This document shows positions 36,661-48,958 of a DNA stretch of 64,000 bases, piece after piece; the stretch's first letter is position 1, and the number at the start of each line of letters is the position of its first letter. This stretch comes from Toxonevra muliebris (taxonomy: Eukaryota > Arthropoda > Insecta > Diptera > Pallopteridae): the NCBI GenBank assembly GCA_963691655.1, contig OY829329.1:53271408-53335407 (forward strand). The letters run 5' to 3'. The position numbers were made by a program, and so were the translations under genes. The notes under the pieces are model-generated. The model did not search any database. It was given only the letters and a program-made list of their open reading frames with translations, and was not told where the DNA came from.

Positions 36661-38190
36661 TGTACATAGTCAACGTAAACGTTTTGATCTCCAAAAAAAA
36701 AAGTAATAAAAACGGCCAGTCATAATCTCATTAATCTTAAACTAATTTAACTTGATTTAACTAAATTAATTCTGTGCAAAAAAGTCGGCTTTAGAATATG
36801 CTGATTCAAGTTTATTTAAATTATTCCCACTGTACGCATTTCCGCACACAGAAGTTTGTTTTAGCAAAAACCGCTTAAAAATAGGAATGCATATAAATTT
36901 ATTATACATTCCAATCGCAATAAATCGCATAAATTCCCGACCAAACATAATTTAACTATTATCAACACCAACTACTTACTACATTACTACAACCAACTCA
37001 ATTCAATTCAATTGAATTGAAACCAAATCGCCGCCGCCGCTGCCGCCAAATCCGGAAAGTGCTCGTATGAATTCTTAGGATGTAAGTAAGTAGTTTTTGA
37101 ATGCAAACAGCATAACTAATGAATTCTTACTTACTATTTCTGCAAAACAGATAGCACCAAGTAGGCAATAGAGTATGAAGTGGTATCGGATCAGTAGCGG
37201 CAAAAAACAGAAGCCACTTTGTGGTAGGCAGAAAGAAAAAATCACTGCCATCTAGTAGACGCAGCAGTAGAAGTTGCTTACTATTATTAACACTGTTGGC
37301 AGATTCGTCGTGGACGTCTCTTAGTAACTGCTTGAAAGTTGTCAGCTAAAATAGAAAATTAACTTTAAACTTATGTTATAACCACAAATATATGCACCTA
37401 CATATAAACAAGATATGCAGCAATTTTATAGTTGTTTGACTTTTTCCTTTAAAACTATGGCACTAGCAGGAATATCTCTTGGTCTTTCCCTTTCTCCTTG
37501 TTTCTTATCTTGACATGACTGTCTGTCGTTTTCTTTGTGCATTTACTGTAGTATGCTGTTGAGTGCTGCGCGTGACAGCATTTACTTGTTCCAAAAATAC
37601 TACTCCCAAAAGTACCCAGAGAACTATTTGACATTCAATTTCAATTTCAGTATCATCAAAAAAAAAAAATTAAAAAAATAAAAAAGTAAAAATAAAATAA
37701 ATAAATAAAAAAATGGATGAAATAAAGAATGAAATAAAAATTTCTTTCGTGTACATCTTGGTTTAGGTTCTTTCAGTGTCCCGCGTTTGGTAGCTGTGCA
37801 TGTGTTTTAGAGAAGTTGTGCTGGCTATTTCTAGTGAACTTATCACATTTGATTTGATTTTTCATTTATTTTCTGTTGGGTAAGGAAGAAGCACACACAC
37901 AACTTGGCATTCGCCGAAAGCTTACAAATTACACTTTGATATGTTTAAATTGCTATATGTTTTACATTTCACTGTAAATTTTTTAATATAGGTATTTTTA
38001 AGATTTGTGACTGCTTCAGCATTAAATTGAATGAACTCAACTGAATTTCAAAATTTGGGCAGTTATTTTAAAAGTATCAAAGAAGAATGGCAAAAAGTAT
38101 ATAGAACGGTAGTAGTAGTTCCTTTCAATAATAATATTCGGTCAATGGAACGTACTTCTTCTAAAACCAGTACCCATATCCACAGACACA
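36661..38190. other. No recognised gene; one GC-richer island
   Basis: The stretch at 37020-37090 has CCGCCGCCGCTGCCGCC and then GTAAGTAAGTAG, a possible splice donor. The palindrome TTCAATTCAATTGAATTGAA lies just before. This could be a small untranslated exon, but no open frame or promoter supports it. The rest is AT-rich. Confidence 0.3.
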
Positions 38191-38200
38191 CACTGGAAGC
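38191..38200. repeat. 5' target-site duplication of the LINE
   Basis: CACTGGAAGC here is repeated exactly at 40231-40240 right after the poly(A) tail. The preceding base is A at both sites, so 11 bp may match. Confidence 0.85.
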
Positions 38201-40230
38201 CCTCATAACGACGATTTGGAAGTAAGAAATGTTTGGCATATTGACGAAAACTCCATCCCGCCAGTAACAAAAGAAGAGGTGCTCAGAGCAGTAACAAGAA
38301 TAAAACCACAAAAAACACTTGGTTTGAACGGGATTCCAAACATAGTTCTTAAAACAGCAGTCAATAGACAACCAGAAATCTTCGCCAAACTGCTTGCATA
38401 AGAGAGGGAGCGATTCCTATCTCGTGGAAGCATCAACGATTAGTTCTTATCCCAAAAGGTGATAAGCCCCCAGACGAACCGTCTTCATATCGACCGCTAT
38501 GTATGCTGGACACTGCAGGGAAAGTACTCGAAAGTATTTTATGCTACCGCTTAGAAAATCACACAAAAGGCAAGCCGGGTCTATCCCAATGTCAATATGG
38601 ATTTAGAAAAAAGCAAAGTACCATTGACGCCATAGACGCAGTTTGTAATCTGGCTCGCAATGCAATGAATGGAAAAAGATGGAGAGGGGCCACAAAGCAA
38701 TACTGCGCAGTTGTAACCCTAGACGTTAAAAACGCATTTAACACCGCCAAGTGGGAACATGTCTTAAGTGCTCTTGATGGCCTCAAAGTGCCACACTACC
38801 TTCTCCGGATGATAGAAAACTATTTTAAAGATAGAACGTTGATTTACGATACTGAAACGGGTCCCAAACGGTATGGAGTAACAGGAGAAGTCCCCCAGGG
38901 ATCGGTCCTTGGTCCATTGCTGTGGAATGTGATGTAAAACGGTGTTTTGCGAGTCCATACCCAAGAAGATGTAGAGATCATTTGCTATGCCGACGATATT
39001 GCAATAGTAGCAGTAGCAAAAACGCTCGGAAAAGTTGCATCTAAGCGGAATGAAACAATAAAAAGCATTAAGGCATGGCTGCGGAAGGCTGGGCTTCAGC
39101 TGGCAGACCATAAAACCGAAGCAGTGCTCATGAGCAGTCGTAAAAAAGTGGAGCAACTGAGCATAAAAATCGGTGGACATGACATTCTGTCTAGTCCGTA
39201 CATCAAGTACCTCGGCGTTCTCCTAGATCACAGGCTAAATTTCAAAGAGCACATCAAATACGCAAGTAAAAAAGCCTTACGTGTAAGTACTGGGTTGGCA
39301 ACTAATGCCCAATATTGGTGGCCCCAAACAGCCGATAAGGAACCTGCTGTCAACTGTTAGCAAATCCACGCTAATGTACGCCGCGCCAGTATGGGCGTTA
39401 GCCACCAAACACAAGTCCTACCTAAAGGATGCTATATCTGTGCATAGGCTAACTTCGATAAGGGTATGCTGCGCATTTCGGACCGTTTTAGCTGAAGCTT
39501 CTGGTGTAATAGCGGGCCGATGGCCAATTGACATAGAAGCAAATAAAGCCGCATCACTGCGTAACCTGCGGGATGGAAACCGGGAACTTGTAGTAGCCGA
39601 CTGCCTAAGAGAGTGGCAGCATAGGTGGGATACCAGCACAAAAGGACGTTGGACTGATGTTCTAACGCCGTGGATAGAGAGGAAGCATGGTGATGTGAAC
39701 TACCATCTGACACAATTTTTGAGTGGGCATGGATGCTTTCGCCAATACTTGTGTAAATACAAGCACGTTGAAGATCCATACCGTTTATTTTGCGACAACA
39801 AACATGAGAACGCGGAATACATATTGATGGAATGTATGAGATTCTAGCACGCTAGGCACGAACTGGAACAGAATATGGGACAATCTATAACGCCGAGTGG
39901 ACTTATACGTTACATGCTTGGCTCAGCATGGAATGCTGTGAATGTCATCTTGACAAAAATGATGCAACAAGTACGACGCGATGAGCAAGTTGCAAGACCT
40001 AGAACGGTTCCCAACAATGACGATTAGTTGAAAAAACAAAATCTTGCCTTGCGAAGGAATGCCTTAATTGGCGGAGCCGCAAGGGTCAAACAGGACAGAG
40101 AGATTCAGGAGGTGGTTTTAGTACGTAGGTACACTGGAGTGTGAACCGTGCATGCTGTACAGCACGGGGCTGCCAATATCTATGAAGATTTCCCCTACCT
40201 TGTCGTATACAAAAAAAAAAAAAAAAAAAA
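38201..40230 (+). mobile_element. 5'-truncated R1-like LINE with poly(A) tail
   Basis: The insertion begins in the middle of the ORF2 reading frame at 38201. It ends with about 20 A at 40211-40230 and is flanked by a 10-bp direct repeat, the signature of target-primed reverse transcription. It contains reverse transcriptase and the C-terminal region but no endonuclease, and no RNase H domain could be seen. That and the C-terminal pattern suit the R1 clade. Length is 2030 bp. Confidence 0.92.
38204..40027 (+). pseudogene. R1-like reverse transcriptase, ORF2 C-terminal two thirds
   Basis: The frame opens with DDLEVRNVWHIDENSIPPVT and KPQKTLGLNGIPN (RT domain 1). A frameshift and stop at 38399-38401 follow. 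Then come SYRPLCMLDTAGKVLE, QYGFRKKQSTIDAI, VTLDVKNAFNTAKW (first catalytic Asp) and VPQGSVLGPLLWN, then a stop at 38935-38937 where a sense codon is expected. The next part has ICYADDIAIVA, the YADD active site. Another frameshift near 39300 leads to LMYAAPVWAL and the C-terminal tail with CDNKHENAEYILMEC. A TAG at 39842-39850 interrupts it before the end at 40027. The first cysteine of the zinc knuckle appears as Arg (DPYRLFC). Four lesions make it non-functional. Confidence 0.9.
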
Positions 40231-40240
40231 CACTGGAAGC

Positions 40241-42949
40241 GAAAGTTGAGGTTTACGAGAAAGACCTGCAGATCGCCCTGAAGGCTCCTTATACAGTCTC
40301 ATGAAGACAAATTTAGTTGTCTGAGTAAGTTATCTGGGACAATCTTAAATTCATGCCACATAGCCACACATATGTATTCAACCATATTGTTTGAAAGTCT
40401 GAGAAGTAAAAGAAAAGGTTTGAAGTGATAAATGTAGGTTCATTTTATTAGTTAGTCAAGGATCTAGCAAGTTTATAATACGCTACTATCCATAGGACAC
40501 TATTTTCTTTCTTTCTTCATCAAGTGGAAAGACTGAACTTGAATGGCAGGTTATCTAAGCTTTTAGAGATAGTTCTGAACCAGGTAGTAGTAGATTATGT
40601 CGAAAAATTTAGACTCGATTATATCCAGGTAAGGTTCTATCGAGTTTCATTGATTTATTCTTTTCTACCGCGATGAGTGATATTGGGATAAAATGCGTTT
40701 GGTCAATGTCTAGGGTTGAGTCTTGTTACTATCGGTTGCAGAAATTTTAAGTGGGAGGGGTTTCGGTGATATTTATCGGAAAAGATGGAAGGGGGAGGGG
40801 AGGGGAAGACTCATACTCCTTTCCACATCTGCTTAATTTGTTACCCTCAATTTTACTATGGCCTGCAACCTATTTATGAGTAATATTCAGCCTTAAACCT
40901 AGAGATATTAGTTTTTCTCTTCCATACTGATCCATAAAGCAGAGAAAGCATAGCGTGGGATGTTTTCTCCCTGCGCGTCATTGTAAATAACAACTTTTAA
41001 AAAGCTCGATAGTTACATAAATTGGTTTCATTGCACAGACGGAAAAGAAAAAAAGTTCCGTTTTACATTCCTATATTTTGATTTAATCCTTAATCTTCGC
41101 ATCATATTAATAAATCATATTAACTACCCACTTCTATCCGAAATACCCAAAAATAAATTCACTAAGCTACTTACTATTCAAAACTTTTCCCTCTGCAATT
41201 GACAGTTAAAGTGCGCTAACAAACTTTTCCACAGTTTTTAACAATAATATTTTGTTATTATTTTGTTGTACTATATTCAATTGCCATTGAGAGCTGTCAA
41301 CAACTTGCGAGATGGAAATTTCTATCTAAACTACATACCTCAGTATTTTTTGTAATTAACAATTTGTTTTTGTTACATTTACGTACATAGTATTAAAAAA
41401 CTAAAGTTAAACTGTAACTTTTAATGAAAATATTTTAATTAGGATTTTTTCTTTTTTTTTTTTTTGCAGGAAAAGTTTTGAGTGCTATTAACATATATAA
41501 GGATGAATTCAAATGGATGGAATGTATGTATGTGTGTGTGGTAGAGGAATTAAATGAAATACATACACTAGATACACAGTTAATAGTTCACAAAATGATT
41601 TATACGTATCCATAGCATAATTGAGTAAACTAGCAAAATAAGCACAAAAACTAAAAAATATAAGGAGTAAGGATATTCATAGCAGAAATGAAAGAAAAAG
41701 TTGGAAATTAGTTTTTATTTTGTAAAATTAAACAAATAAATCAAAATGTTAGTCTCGAGAAAAAAAAAAAAACAAAAGATGCTTAAAATAAACAATAGTG
41801 ACTTACATAATTATAATGTAAGGATTTATATGAAAAATATGTTAATATAAAATATGTGTATACTGTGATGCAAGTGCGTGTTATCACCATTAGAGTAAAC
41901 AAGTTGAGCTAAAAATAAAACCATATTAAGGAAATTAATACCAGTAAAGTATTACAGTGTTTGAAGTAGCTATAAATAAATAAAACCTTTTAAAAAATAA
42001 CAAAAGATATGAGGCATTGTGCTTTTGAATGTCATATATTTACCGATTTATAAAGCTATAAATATTTTCTAACCAATATCATATAATTTATGCGTTAATC
42101 TCTTACAGGATCGAGCCTACTCAAAGAGTAAAATCTTTTAAATGATCTAAGTACTTATAGTTTATTTTTTATGTTCACATCAAATTTTGCCTACTGGTTT
42201 TTTTTATTACAGCGAGACTCACTAAGTAAGTATTTATTTATTTATTTATATGGAAGAAGTTAATTTTTTTCAGGGATTGTAGAGCGGAAAGAAAGAAATC
42301 TATATTTCGGTATAGAAGGTCCCAGCTTCAGGGCGAAGTATCGTTTTAAGCTTTTAACTGTTTCTTAGGAGATAAAATATTGTTCGTTTTAGTTCCATTT
42401 CCGTAAAATTTTCTCATAAAAGTTTTCATGTATTTCCAGAATCTGTCGTAACAGTTACGAATCTGAAACTAAATTGAACCATATGTTGAAACCGAAAGCT
42501 GCTAATTACGAAACAACGATATGTTTTACAATTATGTAACACTAAATTATATTTTGACCGGATTCAAGAATACAAATATTTGGGATTTCTGTAACTATGC
42601 AGCTACGAATTTATAACGTGTTCAGACAAATTGTGGCATTAATTTATTTCATGGCCGAAAAAAAATTGAAGATACAGATTCCTTTCCGAACTTTATTTCA
42701 CAGTAGAAATTTATAATAAAAATTGTTGGGCATTTCAAATGGGTAAAAATGTTTACAGTCCCCGTGGTTATGCTAGCGAAATAGTTCGTGACTGTACTTT
42801 TTTTGTTTCGTTCTGTACTACTTAATATATTGTTATTAAATTCTGAGGAAAGTTAAAAGAAAAGTTTATTCAACCTCAAAAAAAAAAAACATATTTTATT
42901 ATATTTATACAGAATTTTTTTTGCTCCAAATTTGATTTTCGGGAATTTT
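40241..42949. other. No recognised gene
   Basis: AT-rich DNA. A long pyrimidine run ending TTTTTGCAGG at 41450-41470 looks like a splice acceptor and is followed by one open frame of about 48 codons to a stop near 41620 and several AATAAA motifs (41914, 41970). This could be a terminal exon, but no homology was recognised. Confidence 0.3.
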
Positions 42950-43597
42950 TTATCTGTCAAATAAAGGAATATGGGGATCGTTTTATATTCATGTTATTAA
43001 GTGCACTTCCAAAAATATTTTCATAAATTTTGTTTAAAAAATATTGAATAGTTTTGAAAATATAGGCGTTGCCGTGGAGCCCGAAAAAAATCTCCCCTCC
43101 ATGGTAGCGTCGATTTTTCTAGAACGGATTTTCTGAAAAAAAAAATTTTTAGTTTTTAATAACCTATATAAGTATAATTCTCGTCGTATGTAGCGGTTTT
43201 TTTTATTTTCCACAAAATGGCGGCTGATTGAAAATTTTTTCATGTTTTCGACCCTTTTTTTTTGTTTCAAAAGAGCTTAAAAAATAGTGAAAATCAAAAA
43301 TTTTAAAATCGGCTACGCTTAACGATAGCCACTGCAAAGTCGAATAAAACGAATAAAAAATAAAATAAAAAATTGAAAATCGGTTAATATTTGATCGAGT
43401 TATTGACGCGACCAGTTAGAAAAAAGTAGTTTCGAGAAAAACGCGTTTAAAGTTTTCAGTCCATTAAACTAAAATAGCTGTAAGTCAGCCAACTTTTGAA
43501 ATATTGACTTAAAATTTTGTACACATATTTTTGAATATATAAACTTTAATTTAAGATAAAACAAATTTTTGACCCGTCACAGTGGCCTTCCCCCTTA
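42950..43597. repeat. Probable dispersed repeat ending at TTAA
   Basis: The segment ends GTCACAGTGGCCTTCCCCC followed by TTAA at 43594-43597. The interior (for example CGAGAAAAACGCGTTTAAAG at 43433-43452) has the look of a dispersed insect repeat rather than unique DNA. A TTAA target would suit a piggyBac-type element, but no left end was found. The minus-strand open frame at 43034-43270 has no known motif. Confidence 0.3.
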
Positions 43598-44520
43598 AGG
43601 TTGACATAATTGTGCTGAAGTTGATAAGGTGAGGAAAAAGTTGCGGCTTCGAAAAATAAGGTTTTAACCTTGGTGGTCTCAGCTGGTTCCCCAATAGGAT
43701 CTAAGAGTCTGGTTCTTAGTCAAAATTAGTGCCTACCATTAGATTTCAAATATTTTTGGAAACCTTGATAATTCTCTTAGGATATCTAAGTTTAACTTTG
43801 TTCATGGACCTTTCAACTTGAGTAGAAAACGACAAACGACCACTTAACCAACTTTTATTAGTCTCTCCATATTTAGCTACATATGAAGTAGCATATAATT
43901 TCCTTTACAATTTTATTCTTGGAGACTGTGTGCCAGTCTCATATTTTGTTTGTTTTCCTTTTTGTTTTGCTCATAAACCAAGCCTCTTTGGCAAATAGTT
44001 AATTATATTTGATTTAATCTAAATTGCACTTCAATAAAAAATGAAAGATTCTACAGATTTAAGCAATTTTATAGCACATAAATTATGTTATTGGGGGCTA
44101 ATACCAGGATGTTGGTGAAGAAAATGCAATTAAACAAATATGAGCAAAATAAGTAGTAATGAAAAATATGCATAAAAACTATTTACATATATTATTTAAA
44201 TTTTATGAATGACTATTAAAAAAAGATACAAACGTTATACTAAAGGATATAATTATTTTCACCTTTTTTTAAATAGAACAAAATATTCAGTGAAACCCGT
44301 ATTGATTTATAGATATTTAATCCTTTAAGCAGCAAAAGAAATTCAAAAATAAAGAGAGTGAAACTAGTGCTTTATTAGGCTTAAATATATCCTATAAATA
44401 GTTTATAATTTTTTTTTTTAATTAAGGAAATGTGCCAAATTGGTTAAAAATCAATTTGTAACCATTTTAAAAAAATTATGATTCGCTCAAAAAACTGCAA
44501 TATATCGCAATTTGAAGAAA
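43598..44520. other. No gene seen
   Basis: AT-rich DNA. The complement of a MITE end like that of the element at 31455 lies at 43850-43873, without a partner. Confidence 0.4.
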
Positions 44521-44539
44521 GAATTGTCAATAATTTTGA

Positions 44540-45010
44540 TTTTTTGAACTATGACTCATACATGAGTCACCATTCAAAATTACAAGAATGTGTTCTACTT
44601 TGTATAAAAAGGTGTAGCTATAAATATTTTTTCGAAAAATTATGAATCACATGTGACCCACTCATGAACCATCTTACAAAAATATTTTTGAAATAAGTAG
44701 TAAAAAAAAGTAGCCAACGAATACTTTTTTAAAGCAATGAGTCATCTATGGGTCACCATTGAAAATTATAAAACTGTGTCTCAATTTGTGTAAAAAGATA
44801 TAGGCATTAATTATTTTTTAAAAATAATTATGAATCACCTCTTTTCACTAAGCTACCGAAGTGGCTTACTTTTTATTTTCATCTCAATATTAATTATATC
44901 AATTATACACCTTTTGGGACTTGAACCCGAGGCAGGTGGGACTCCAGTCTAGCACTCTACCATTAGGCCACCGAATTATGAATCATGTGTGAATCTCACA
45001 TGAGTGACCT
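44540..45010. repeat. Diverged tandem copies of an ATGAGTCAC-type unit
   Basis: The motif ATGAATCACATGTGACC / ATGAGTCATCTATGGGTCACC followed by CATT.AAAATTA and TTTGTATAAAAAG recurs three to four times with spacing of about 100-200 bp. The SINE-like insertion at 44838-44973 is in one copy. Confidence 0.5.
44838..44973 (-). mobile_element. tRNA-derived SINE-like insertion
   Basis: Read on the minus strand, the segment has an A-box-like TGGCCTAATGGTAGAG and a B-box-like GGTTCAAGTCC about 40 bases downstream. This is the internal Pol III promoter of a tRNA, but the acceptor stem does not pair. A second tRNA-like start, GGTAGCTTAGTG, lies near the 3' end. The 136-bp piece is flanked by an exact 12-bp repeat, AATTATGAATCA (44826-44837 and 44974-44985). 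Because the host sequence is itself a tandem repeat containing that motif, the duplication is suggestive but not conclusive. A decayed tRNA gene is the alternative. Confidence 0.55.
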
Positions 45011-46637
45011 TTAAAAACATAGAACAACATATGGAAAATACTATATAGCTATAAATAATATAGCTATTTATAATGCCAAAGCTTATAAAACTGACTCAGG
45101 AAAATAAGTACAATACGCCCCTTGGCTCTTAATCGGTTAATCTCTCACAAAAAAAATTTATTTGCTACTAATCTTACTTGCTTACAATATGAACTTCATA
45201 TTGATGACGACTCCTTATTTTGCTTGCTACTTGTTGAGGAAATTCAACATAAATTTTCTGCCAGTTGTGATTATTTTTTGCACAATCAGTTGAGATATTC
45301 ATAAATTAGTAATTGACATGAATAGTTTTTATAGCTTTTATTCAGCTGTACGTGATTAAAATTAATATTGCCAATTTACTGGTAGAATTATTGAGAGATA
45401 GTGACATGAAAATATGTGCATAGATATTACTATGTATAATAAAAAAAAAGAGTTGAATTGAAATTTATAGTAATAGTAAGTAACATGATTTTTCATAGCA
45501 CTCCTTATATTAAACTCTACAAAACGCAGCTAAAAAATAGGAATCAGCATGAAATACAGTCACAAACATAGAGTTTTACATAATTTTAGGCCCTCTTGGA
45601 ACAACTTTTAAATCTATTAGAAAATAAATCGAAGTTTTCCTCAAAGGATAACCTTAAGCAACGACAACAGAGAATCAGTGAATCCCAGGATTTCTTTATT
45701 TCTACATATTATTTTAAAGAAGAATATTTAACATTGGCAGGTAGAGTGGTAGGGGAAGACTAAAAGGCTACAGTAACACACAATTGTATATGCTTGATGT
45801 AATTTATTTTATAAAGCTAATTCAGCGGTAGCAAATTTTCCCAAATCTTTTTTTTTTTTTTTTTGTGATTAATGAGTTTATTATAAAATGCATACCCTGT
45901 ATACATAATTTTTACTTCCAAATTTGTATGACTATCGAGTGTAAACACAAGAGAAAAGGTAGAGAGAAAAAAAGGGTGTGTCTGTTTACCGCCTGCAGTT
46001 GATATCTGATCTGGTATTAAAGATACTGGAATATAGTTTATGGCACACGTATGTGTGTTAAGTAATTTGTAACATATTAATATTAATAAAAAAAAAGCAA
46101 CTTTCTTATCAATGATCACAGCTTGTTTTTTTTTTCTTGTGGTTGTTGTGATTTATGAGTGAATAAATAATTTCTAAGTCAATATCATGAAAATATTTGT
46201 ATGTACCTATTCGTAGACATTTATGCATAGGAAGTAGAAAATAAGATTGATCATTATTAAATAGAAATAATTATACTACATTATTATATTTATGTATAAG
46301 GTAAATATTTATCAATACCCAGTAGAACTTCCTATTACTATAAAAAGACAGTTTGAAAATCCATGTAATCCCCTTCCCTTCATTTCTTGTACAAATATAA
46401 TTTTAAACATTTTTCTGCCTTGGGAACCTTCCCCATATGGTAAACATTTGGAGTAAATTGAATATCAGCTTAACCACCCCCCATCTTCAACAAACGAACT
46501 TTTGGAGCACAATATTACAATTTGTCTAATTTTTACCAAATTTTTTCAGGGGTCCTGAGTTAGAGATAAAAATGGTATTGGAATTTTTATTATGTTGAAT
46601 TGTTTGCGAATTAGTATACCATAGGTATTCGTGTGAA
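45011..46637. other. No gene seen
   Basis: AT-rich DNA with a T-run at 45848-45864. Nothing supported. Confidence 0.4.
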
Positions 46638-47710
46638 CAGGGCCGTAGCCAGAAATTTTTTTCGGGGGGGGGGGGGGGGGGGCAAGGGCGGTTTCAGTAA
46701 ATATTCATAAATAATTTTTATCAAACTGATTTTGAAATACAATAAATTAAAATTTTAGGAAAAATTTTCCGATTTTTTTAATCTTAACCTCAAAAAAATG
46801 GCCAAAAGTGACAAAAAATTCCCAGAACAATTAAATTAATTTTTTTCAAATAAATATTATTCAATGTGCATTCTAGTGCATTTTGTTTTATCGTGAGGGA
46901 CATAATTTCATTAACTCATTGACTTCCCACTACTGATGATGTATCCAACCTCAAAAAAATCACCAAAAATTGTAGAGGCTAATTTTTTTCAAATGATCAT
47001 ACATGGGAATTTGAGCCATTATCAATGATAAGGAATCCGGATAAGGTTGGCTTATATTCCCTAAATTCGTGAAGTCACAGCATTGAAAGATATCTTTCTA
47101 GTCGTGGTGCTCTGAGCAATAATGGTTTAAAAAAATTAATTACATTTTAAGATTGCCTCCTAAAACTGCATGGGTTTTGCTAATAAGATGGTTCCTAGTT
47201 TTTGCGAAAGAATTTTTCACGTTGAACACGAATCTGATGTCAAAAACTTCCCATCACGTCACGTTTAAGGAAAAAAATGGGGTTCAAGCAAGTCTTATTT
47301 TACAAGGATCCGATTATTTTTTCTATTTTTATTAATTTTTAAACTTTTCAAATTGATTCAGGACGAAACCTTAAATCAAAAACAGTTACTGACTCAGAAA
47401 AACTATGAATGCAGGAGTGCTCAGTATCGCCTTCTCTTTTTGAATCCGTAGTCAAACCTCATGTCGAAGAAAACAAATCGGATTTGATCGCATAGTGTAA
47501 CTAAGATTTCAAATTTATTTTTTTTATTTGACTTTTTAGAAAAAAAACTGATGGAAGTAAATAATATCGTTAAATAGATTTTATTTTTACTTTTTTTCCA
47601 TCCATTGGCAATTAATCTCAAAAATTAGAATAAAGTTTCCACATTTCGGGGGGGAGGGAGGGAGTGTCAGAACTCCCAAACCTTCGCCGCCCCCTCTAAA
47701 TACGGCCTTG
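46638..47710. mobile_element. hAT-like non-autonomous element, family 1 copy C
   Basis: The ends are CAGGGCCGTA at 46638 and the complement of CAAGGCCGTA ending at 47710. An exact 8-bp duplication, CGTGTGAA, lies at 46630-46637 and 47711-47718. Length is 1073 bp, the longest of the three. A G-run of about 19 bases lies at 46664-46682 and a second G-rich stretch at 47648-47665. The interior matches copies A and B throughout. No transposase. Confidence 0.9.
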
Positions 47711-47982
47711 CGTGTGAATACAGAGTTGAGGCTTACAGGTTTTAAAAACTATAGCACTCAAAGCCAGAGCCAAAGCGATAGCTGTAGGTACATACAGTGT
47801 CGGACAAAACTAAAGCACGAACTCTTGTCAACATTTAGTTCAATAAAATTTAAAAATATGGAAGTATGCACATATTTTTTGTTTGTTTTATAAACTTAGT
47901 ATATATATGGGTAATGTTTTTCTTTTTTTTACTAACATTGCGCAATATGCCTAAACCTGCCGCGACAAAACTAAAGCACATA

Positions 47983-48796
47983 GGCCCTTATTATGAACTG
48001 CGGTCGATCTTCGACTGCAATCGAATGCCCTGATCGAACGAATTTGAGTTTGGTATTATGACGTGCTTTCAACAGAGAATAGCGCTATTGTGAATTTCGC
48101 TGATTTTGACTTGTTCATGATAGTACAGGTATTTCAATCAGCTGATCGTCATTTTGAAAAATAAATACGATTAGTTTGAAAATGAAGTGGAAAAAATAAA
48201 AACAAAATAGTTAACTATAAAGGGATTATGGTTCAACGATTCATCGGAAGACGATGAGAGGTTGTTGGAACTGGCCAGAAGTAGAAAACGATTAAGTCCA
48301 GCCTTTCGAAGAAGCTTTGCAATCTATAAAATTTGTGTACAAATTTCTACAGAACAAGGTACAGATTTCAAGGAAACGTTTGTTCACTTGATGACCATTA
48401 CAGATGAACTGCTGAAGCAATGTACATGAGCAAGATAAATTCCAAACATATTGAAATTGGCAACAGTTCTGCGATTGAGGAAATATTCTTTGCAATCAAA
48501 GGATTTGCTAGCTGCAATTTGTTACTCACTAATTTAGACCTGCATAAAATTTACAAAAACCGTTTAAAATGAGTTTTTAGTCCTCAAAAAGATAAACAAA
48601 TTGCAAAATACTTACATTTTTAACAATTATTACTCAGAATGCACGTATCGAAAGCAAAATTGTGTTCTACAAAAATTCGATGCGCAACGAAAATTTCGAC
48701 AGGGTTGCACTACTCATAATAAGAATTAAACATTCGATATTCGATCTTCGATAACCAGCGAACATCGAACGTCGAAAGCAGCTCATAATAAGGGCC
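47983..48796. mobile_element. Harbinger-like element nested in the Tc1-like transposon
   Basis: The ends are GGCCCTTATTATGAACTGC at 47983 and the complement of GGCCCTTATTATGAGCTGC at 48796. A 3-bp ATA duplication lies on each side (47980-47982, 48797-48799). Three-base duplications and GG...CC ends fit PIF/Harbinger. Inside, a plus-strand segment at about 48240 reads DSSEDDERLLELARSRKRLS and a second reads HIEIGNSSAIEEIFFAIKGF. These may be transposase-related remnants, but I cannot assign a domain. Confidence 0.7.
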
Positions 48797-48958
48797 ATAA
48801 TCTTTTTCGCTTACAATTACAATCAATTGTTAAAAATAAACAACAACAACCATTTTTAAACCAGAAATCCATAATTTTGAATCCAAAATTGAAAGCGTAT
48901 ATAAGTTGTTGGTTATCATTCACTGTCACCGTTCGCATTTCAAAATTTCGCTTCCCAA

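Noticed and set aside
38764..39180. 138-codon minus-strand open frame
   Set aside because: It lies opposite the reverse-transcriptase core of the LINE, whose plus-strand motifs are unmistakable.
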